Below, in pieces: positions 1 to 6,748 of a DNA stretch of 15,003 nt (the stretch's first letter is position 1; every line of letters begins with the position of its first letter). The DNA is taken from positions 196,498 to 211,500 of the forward strand of contig CAMPET010000111.1 in NCBI GenBank assembly GCA_946803715.1, written 5' to 3'. Source of the stretch: Beroe ovata (lineage: Eukaryota; Ctenophora; Nuda; Beroida; Beroidae). The notes beneath the pieces were generated by a model, which did not search any database, was not told the origin of the DNA, and was given only the letters and a program-made list of their open reading frames with translations. The translations under genes were made by a program, and so were the position numbers.

Positions 1-50
1 TCACCCACAACACCCACACCACCCCCCCCACAACAAAAAAAAAACACAAA

Positions 51-52
51 CA

Positions 53-94
<42 letters not shown>
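51..94. repeat. (CA)n microsatellite
   Basis: Uninterrupted CA dinucleotides from about 58 to 94, preceded by a degenerate C/A-rich tract. Confidence 0.95.
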
Positions 95-96
<2 letters not shown>

Positions 97-605
97 GATT
101 GTTCCAGTTTCTGTCCTCTAATTATGTATATTTGTGTGAGTGTTGTTTATCTTCCATGATCGTGTACGAATTCTGCACGATATGATATGTCCAAGTGTTG
201 AGTGCCAAATTTGCTTGCCTTGATGTATTCCTTTCTCCTGCACGCCCCTCCATTCAAAAACAATCAGAGATGTAAATTTTATTTCGCGCTAATTTGTACA
301 TGTCGAATTTAGTGTCTGTCGTATGCTAATTTCATATCTAGTAATAGCTGGAAGGCGCGGCTACGTGACTATGTGGCGCGCATGCTTGTTGCGAGGTAAT
401 CATTTGCGCGGCTCGTGGGAAAATTTCTTCGTTAATTCATTGCATTCCATGAAATTCATCGCAGTTCAATGATCGCAACATCCATGATAGTCTGTGAATT
501 GGTGTAGATCGTTCACGCTTTGTAGTGGTGAGCAACTTGGTGGAAACATGGCAGATTGTATTGAGGGAATTCTGATATTACTTTGTTCCCAACTCACAGT
601 CACTG

Positions 606-611
606 TTTATT
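606..611 (-). terminator. candidate poly(A) signal for the EF-hand gene
   Basis: TTTATT on the plus strand reads AATAAA on the minus strand, about 430 bases beyond the EF-hand stop codon. Nearer, weaker GATAAA variants also exist (around 948 and 979), so the true cleavage site is uncertain. Confidence 0.35.
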
Positions 612-1040
612 TTGTACACATAGATACCCACAGTATTCTCAATGGACAATTTGGAGAATTATCAAATAACTACATCATCACACACACATACACAGAGATA
701 TCATGTCGCACCATACAGCTGAATAAACAGTGACCGCTCAGTTACGCGGGCATTCTCAGCAGTCTAAAACAAACAACGATTCTCACTGGTTTCAACATCC
801 TAGCTATAAAAATGTAGTGCAACGTCAGAATTCCATGATTTTCGGAAAATAAGTTATCATGTATCTTGCACGAAATCAACTTTTAGAACGAGGGTGAGTG
901 CCCTTACATTATTAGAACCGATTAGTTCCTACTCAATTCCCCCGCCCTTTATCATCAAATAGCAGTCAGCTGTTGAACAGTTTATCAGCGTTTCTAAATT
1001 ATAGTCAGCAGTATAATATTCTGAAATGAACCGTATGTCT

Positions 1041-1092
1041 TCACATTAGCCACATCTGCTTGACATATGCTGTCAACTCCTTCCTTGTCACT
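1041..1092 (-). CDS. EF-hand gene last exon
   Basis: Acceptor CCTTTCAG, one base completing the Lys codon, then VTRKELTAYVKQMWLM and TGA. It supplies the second half of EF-hand 4 and a Trp aligned with the C-terminal Trp of photoproteins; the position of the catalytic His is Val. Confidence 0.7.
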
Positions 1093-2418
1093 CTGAAAGG
1101 TCAAAGTGCTTGGGTGAAGGATGGAATGAGAAAATGGTTTTTGTTTTTCATATCAACTCCCTCACTTCCTCACTTCTCTCATTCTCGCTCTCATTCTCCT
1201 TCGCTCAATCTCTCTCCCTTCCTAAACCCACTCAATCCCTCCCTTTCCTCCCCTTATGAGAACATACTTTCCCCCTCCCTCGCCATTGTTAGCATCATTG
1301 AACAGACTGCTGGTATTGGGCATCATCATCTTCTTCATCTCCTCCCGACTGATATCGTTATCCTTGTTTGTATCGAGTATATCAAAGTAAGCATCCCCCA
1401 GTAGAGAGGCTACAGTCTTCTCATTGTGCCTGCTTCTCTCTTCCTCGGCCGCGTTGAATGCCTGCGCAGGTGCACGGGGTAGCATGGGCGTGGTCGTAAC
1501 TACGACAGCAACTACGACAGCAATGTTGGAAGTCAGACAAAATTACCATTGCATATTACAAACATCAATTCCTGACAAGATGACATACCATGAGTGCTTC
1601 TATCCAGTCGTTACCATTGAGTCCCTTTTCATCGACACCAATCTCCTCAAAGAATGTCCGGATTGCAGATTTCAGCGTTTTCATTTGTTCGGGCGTTGCG
1701 TGAAGCTCTTTACGAACCAGGGACTTGAGTTGTTCCACCTGGCAGATAATTAGGTGATTGGGTGTGTATCCCACTAGCACCAGATCAGGGGACAAAACGA
1801 CTGATTGCGAACGCATTTAGTGGATCTCTGACAAGTGAATAGAAAGGACGTTACAACACGTGTATATACTTCTGTGTCACGTATTACACACTATCGATGC
1901 TATAACCTCCTCAATAGTCAAGTTGTCGTCCCCGTCCTTGTCGAACACTGCAAACCGCTTCTCCATTCTCTCCAATAGTCGCGAGTTTATCTGTGAACGA
2001 AAATGGATTATTCAAAACAAAGTTCTTATTATCCCCTAAACACTACTTTCATAACTGAACTGAAGTGTCAAACCCAATGTGACAACCGAATATGTGACAA
2101 CGTGTAAATTGTAGATTAGCCATGTTCGAATACCTCCTCAGGGTTGAAGAGCCACTTGCTTTTCTTCGAAGCCAGGTACACGTAACTCTTGTTGGTTTTC
2201 TTATCTATCGGCATAACTGCTGCTTCTACAGTGCAATAGACAAGTATTCGAAACAAAGAGAACATCGGACTTGAATAAAACTATCTGATGAACTCCGTAG
2301 CTCACGACTTAGATGAATCACTGAAAACCCGATAAGCAAACGCGTAACATGTTTAAAGTCTATTGTTGCTATTCATACCTGAAGCAACATTAAAGAGCAA
2401 CATTGATAACAACATCAT
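1041..2418 (-). CDS. EF-hand calcium-binding protein, aequorin / luciferin-binding-protein-like, possibly secreted
   Basis: Spliced minus-strand gene. Exons: 2379-2418, 2134-2225, 1892-1990, 1589-1738, 1268-1461 and 1041-1092; together 627 bases, 208 residues plus stop, with all splice phases agreeing. Seen: an EF-hand loop DKDGDDNLTIEE (residues 61-72), the family-typical ATPEQ and FF segment followed by a degenerate second hand with DW (about 97-125), a GDAYFDILD lead into a full loop DTNKDNDISREE (157-168), and an irregular fourth hand across the last splice junction. This order (hands 1, 3 and 4 functional, hand 2 degenerate with a DW motif) and the length are those of hydrozoan photoproteins and luciferin-binding proteins. 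From memory of aequorin, the pocket His residues and the Trp before GDA are replaced, and the C-terminal Tyr-Pro tail is missing, so light emission is unlikely. Role inferred: calcium sensor or buffer. The start is the first of two adjacent ATGs before a hydrophobic stretch; an ATG at 2212-2214 would give a cytosolic form. A general sarcoplasmic calcium-binding protein is the alternative name. Confidence 0.78.
1268..1461 (-). CDS. EF-hand gene exon 5: third EF-hand
   Basis: Acceptor GCGCAG, donor GTATGT, ending after two bases of a Lys codon. Loop DTNKDNDISREE has acidic or polar ligands at all six positions. Reading on without splicing meets a stop at 1222-1224, which would replace the fourth hand with a glycine-rich tail; the splice into 1092 is preferred because it restores hand-like sequence. 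Confidence 0.78.
1589..1738 (-). CDS. EF-hand gene exon 4: degenerate second EF-hand
   Basis: 50 codons, acceptor TGCCAG, donor GTATGT. Contains HATPEQ, SAIRTFF and GNDWIEAL. These align in order with the aequorin region around its non-calcium-binding second hand; the DW tryptophan is kept. Confidence 0.8.
1892..1990 (-). CDS. EF-hand gene exon 3: first EF-hand
   Basis: 33 codons in phase 0 between a CACAG acceptor and a GTGTGT donor. Carries helix, loop DKDGDDNLTIEE and helix. Loop positions 1, 3, 5, 7, 9 and 12 (D, D, D, N, T, E) are all suited to calcium binding. Confidence 0.8.
2134..2225 (-). CDS. EF-hand gene exon 2
   Basis: Acceptor CTGTAG, donor GTATTC. Encodes a Lys-rich N-terminal segment ending WLFNPEE; the Asn-Pro just before the first helix recalls the start of photoproteins. 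Contains an alternative start ATG at 2212-2214. Confidence 0.7.
2379..2418 (-). CDS. EF-hand gene exon 1: candidate signal peptide
   Basis: Encodes MMLLSMLLFNVAS plus one base of the next codon, then a GTATGA donor. Joined to the exon at 2225 it keeps the frame into EAAVMPIDKK. The segment is hydrophobic with small residues at the end, as in a signal peptide, but it is short and has no basic N-terminus. The frame is open further upstream (an in-frame ATG at 2632-2634), so the start is not certain. Confidence 0.5.
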
Positions 2419-2815
2419 TATTAAGTGCCTATAGGACTCTTCCTGTATACACTTTGGTCCTTTAATGGAAATAAGGCCAATTTCGCACGAATTCCCTATA
2501 ACAGTTCCTGCTAATACAGCTTCACAGTGATTTACACATTCCTTCAAATTACTAAAATGTGACTGGTCCACGAGTGTTCCCTGAATGTATCGTGATTGGT
2601 CAATGATTCCTTTTATCATGCTCTTATTGGTCAATGACTAACGGGTATGGGTAAAGTCGGTGAACATGAGTCTTCGTTAATAGATGGTAACAAGTACTTC
2701 GTTACAGAGTGATAATAACCCACGAATAACCACACTTATAGTTTCCTGTCTGCTTTACACTGTCTGGAAAAAACACCCACACACCACGTGCAATGATCCC
2801 CGAGTATTTCGCAAC

Positions 2816-2951
2816 GAGTACTGTGGTATGAGTACTGTGGTATGAGTACTGTGGTATGAGTACTGTGGTATGAGTACTGTGGTATAAGTACTGTGGTATC
2901 AGTACTGTGGTNGTATGAGTACTGTGGTATGAGGACTGTGGTATGAGTACT
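2816..2951. repeat. 14-bp minisatellite, unit GAGTACTGTGGTAT
   Basis: About nine to ten tandem copies with a few substitutions (TAAG, TCAG and GGAC variants). One N at 2912 with a local duplication breaks the register and looks like an assembly join. Confidence 0.95.
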
Positions 2952-3038
2952 AACGAAAGATAGTACAACTGGTACTCTAGACATCGCTCCTAGGGTGGAG
3001 GCAAGTAGACGAATTGGTCGGAGCTGAGTAGTTGCTCC

Positions 3039-3139
3039 TAGCACTGTATGCTGTCATACACATATAGTGACATTTGACATGCTATATCTAATGATCTTGT
3101 CACTATATATATCGCATATATAGCATGTTGCAGTGCAAT
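3039..3139. repeat. imperfect inverted repeat, MITE-like or hairpin
   Basis: The left part (GCACTGTATGCTGTCATACA to ATATAGTGACA) is mirrored by the right part (TGTCACTATATATATCG to CATGTTGCAGTGC) across a central loop. Arms are about 35-40 bases with mismatches, AT-rich inside. Confidence 0.6.
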
Positions 3140-3597
3140 AATGTTATGAAATTACTTAATGAAATTAACCATTTTGATGTTTTATTACTCTTATCTATCA
3201 TGAGCCGTGCTGTCGTAGTTATCATGTGAATTACATGGCTCCTATCGTGGGAACACTGACACGTGGTTACTGGACGCATGGTTCCACTTTATACGCATGA
3301 TTCTACACATGGCTCAAGTCTATATGCCGAGAGCTGGTGATAGAAATGGCACGCACACGTGCAGTTTACTGCTGTGCGCGCCCCTGTAGTATTCTGGGTA
3401 AATATGGCATATGCTGTAGGTATGAAGTAGAACTGAAGTTGGTGATCATGTTGGCAGCATCTCTGTACTCACATGTATGACCTGATTAATTGCCCACACA
3501 CACTCAACATCTTACTTTCTCTCTCTCTCTCTGCAACACGTGCAATATATTTATTACTCTACGAGCATACTATGAGACGTGTGTGCGTGTGTTTCAG

Positions 3598-3787
3598 GGG
3601 TCTGGCGGTTCTGTTTCAACTGTGCTGAGCGTATCACCGGTACCAGACCAGACATCACCTTCTCAAGATCATCAGACATCACCTGGTGATCACCAGACAT
3701 CACCTCGAGAACAATTACAGACATCACTTCCGCGACATCACTCCCTCTCTCCACCCCATAACGGGGACCAGGATACCTCGGAACCAG
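3598..3787 (+). CDS. APC: APC upstream exon with QTSP repeats
   Basis: Acceptor TGTTTCAG, donor GTAACT. Low-complexity Ser/Pro/Gln sequence with four copies of a CAGACATCAC-type unit giving QTS(P/L). It joins in phase to the exon at 4631, but as there is no homology in this part, membership rests on splice signals and phase. The frame is open back to an ATG at 3490 through a CT/GT tract, which is a weaker alternative start. Confidence 0.5.
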
Positions 3788-6687
3788 GTAACTCTACATG
3801 TTTTATAACGACATGCTTTACCCCTTGATGGTGATTCCCCTTCCCATAGACCCCATGGCCCATACATATGTGTGTTGCACTCAAAGGAGTCTACGGAGTG
3901 CACATTCATGCATAGTACGGTGTTCTGTCTTGACAGCCCGCTATTATTATATACATAGAGTGTATTTGTCGCAGTCCAGCACAATCGCACCCTAACTTAG
4001 TTATGATAGTGTGTATATAGTCATCTGACATTATTACACATCACCATAAGTGAATATACTTTTCATAATTTTGTTACAGCAGCCGCACGGCAATTTCAAG
4101 TTCACATTGATTTGAAAATATTCGTATTAACTGCACAGCGTATGTGCCATCGGGCTATACCTATTCAGGCAGCAGTGAGACAGTCTGAAAATGGCTGTGA
4201 TTTGATCGAGTTTTTGATGTGTCCCAAACGTCACCATGCTAGCGATTAGTGATTCTGAAACAATGGCTTTTATTGGGGGCATATTCCAGTCAGTCTGGCC
4301 CTAAGAATAGAGTTGAAGCTCTGATTGGGTTGTGATAAAGTACATGTTTAGCTGTTCACTCCCTGTAGGGTTTGTTTGTCAAGCAAAGAGTGCAACTCAA
4401 CCATAACAAGTATCCTGCTATCTTTATTCTTAATCTGTCTTCATTGTTATGACCCACCCCTGCATAGTTACCTCAGAACATTTTCACCTGTGTACTGTGT
4501 AGATTATACACTGTTTCTCTCTTTTGACAAAACTTGCCCTGACAGCTGTTTCTTGAATCCTAACAAAATACCCATTTGACACTTCTCTATCTTGACACCA
4601 TTTCAATCTGACAGTCCCCCTCAATCTCAGCAGCGTCAGCACCGACCATGACCCAAGGTCACTGTACCAAGTATGAGGTATCAAGTAGATCTTCATCATC
4701 CAGCAGACACTCTTCAGTCCACTGGTCTCCCACAAGGTAAGTGAGAAGCCCATCCCTCTTCGTATCCCACCCATCCCTCCTAAAACATCGCCACTGCTCC
4801 CCCAATCATTCACTCCTCACCTATCCTTCACTTCTCACTCACCACCCCTCCTGAAGCATTGTCACTGCTCCCCACTCATTCACCCCTCACTCCCAACTTT
4901 TCCTCATCCTCCATTTGTTCACGCTCTCCCAGGGACGGACAGCAGATGGACCTCATGTTCGAGTCCCTGATAGAGATGTCCACAGACCCTGAGCACGCAG
5001 CCCGTATCATCAACTCTGAGGGGATGGACACGCTCGTCGCGACAATGTACCCCGAGTCATGCCATGGGTGTGGCACCATGCCACTAGGTCACGTGTTCCA
5101 CCCCGCTAAGCGGGAAGAAAGGCGGCAGAGTGTGCGGGCGATATCCAACTTGTACCGTCACCTAGGCGAGGGTGGGCGGAAACACTACAAAGTTCACCGC
5201 CACACAGCCCTGCTAGTGCGGAGTCTGGACACGATGATGGAAGTGTATGTGAAGTTGAGAGCTGACCCTGACACTCATCTACCCCAAACACAGCCACTGA
5301 GCATGCTCGCTGCCCTCACCAAGCTCTCATTCGACGAGAACTACCGGACTATAATGAATGATTTGGGGGTAATATTCGCAGTATCGGAGTATATCCAGTT
5401 GTGTGCTCTTTACAAGCCCATCGCCTTCTCGCTCCCTGAACATGCTGCATCCCAGCTGTCTCTAAGCGAGGTGACTCAGTACGGGTGTACAGTTCTCACC
5501 AACCTGTCATGTGGTGATCAGCACGTCAAGTCAGCACTCTCCCAGCTGTCACCCCTGTTAGAGGTGCTCCTGACCGTGCTGTACGACAAGAATGAGAGTG
5601 TGGATGTGATCAGGGTCGTTGTGAGCTTGTTCAGGAATCTCAGTTGGAGGGCTGGCTCGCTCACCAAACACAACTTGGCCCAAGTCCAGGTGTGCTCAGT
5701 GTTGCTGGCGGTGTGTAGGAGTTGTGAGGATGTTGCTACGATGAAAGTGCTGACTAGCTCTCTGTGGAATCTCAGTGCCCACAACACACTCAACAGAGAA
5801 GTGAGTGTGTCATCTGAGTGCAGTTTGCGGGTGTCATAGTGTCATGTTGTGGGTGTTTAGACCTTGTCGTGGGTATATTTGGGTGATGTGATCGACCAAT
5901 AAAACTGAATTATTATTAGTAATAGTATTATGATGTGGATACATAGCAATTCAAATCCAAACAGGCGTTGTGTAGCGAGGGTCTGGAGCTGATAGCGGCA
6001 CTGATAAAACAACCGATACAACGCAACACAGCGATACTGGAAAATATTCTCGGGGTACTGCGCAATATCAGCAGGTTTGAATTCCTGGAATACTTATAGA
6101 GTGGTTACCATAGCAACTGTCTAACTGATAAGAGAGACGCGCATTCTGAACGATTTCCCCCCTTCTTCAGAGAGTGTGTCTGGACAAGGAGCTTGACATT
6201 TGTTCTAAATTCCCCAATTATAGTCATTATTAAATCTATTCATATCTGAAGATTCGACGAATGGTTGAAGTAAATAAATAGGATAATCAACGGTGCTACG
6301 AGCCATATAGTGAATATATAAACAGTTTTTGCGCAGGGAAAACTATGCGAAGTAGTGCAGTTTAAGAAGTAAATATGCTGTTTTTCAAGAACTTGGAAAG
6401 TCGGCTCTCACGCGCGCGTGTTGTCATACGGCCGATTCTTGAAAAAACATTAACAACACACTTTACTTGTGTGTGCTACAGACCACTCAGTATTTGTAGA
6501 CCTGCGGAGTTTGTTCTGAGTAATATTGTGAGTCGTATGGGAATGCTGATCGAGCAATACAGTCTATGCCGATCAGTAATATGAAAACTCTTATATTGCT
6601 TGCTGCAATAATATAGACCAGGACATTGATTACTGACCAATTCGGTCAGGACTTCGTCTCAGACGCACGGGAACACACACACACACN

Positions 6688-6748
<61 letters not shown>

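Larger units (their letters stand above)
1..1040. other. gene-free region downstream of the EF-hand gene
   Basis: No convincing coding sequence on either strand. The longest plus-strand frame (494-733) has no family resemblance and no coding character. The stretch holds a C/A-rich start with a CA microsatellite, a short GC-rich patch with several GCGC motifs (about 350-420), and the likely 3' UTR of the minus-strand EF-hand gene. Confidence 0.6.
2419..3597. other. divergent intergenic region between the EF-hand gene and APC
   Basis: No exon could be supported on the plus strand, although the 5' end of APC (start codon and any coiled coil) must lie here or further left. The minus-strand open frame at 2419-2634 is probably 5' UTR of the EF-hand gene. 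Contains a 14-bp minisatellite, an inverted repeat and a CT tract (about 3516-3532). No TATA box could be tied to a start site. Confidence 0.5.

Noticed and set aside
494-733. Plus-strand open frame of 79 codons
   Set aside because: No family resemblance, no flanking gene context and ordinary AT-rich composition; treated as chance.
1060-1753. Plus-strand frames opposite the EF-hand exons
   Set aside because: They are antisense to exons with clear EF-hand motifs and consist partly of a Ser/Pro-rich translation of a CT tract.
2702-3044. Minus-strand frames with repeated TTVLIPQYSYHS
   Set aside because: Purely the translation of the 14-bp minisatellite, interrupted by an N.
3297-3391. Possible first APC exon starting at an ATG near 3297
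   Set aside because: The frame closes within about 30 codons, has no coiled-coil character, and no donor in the right phase stands out.
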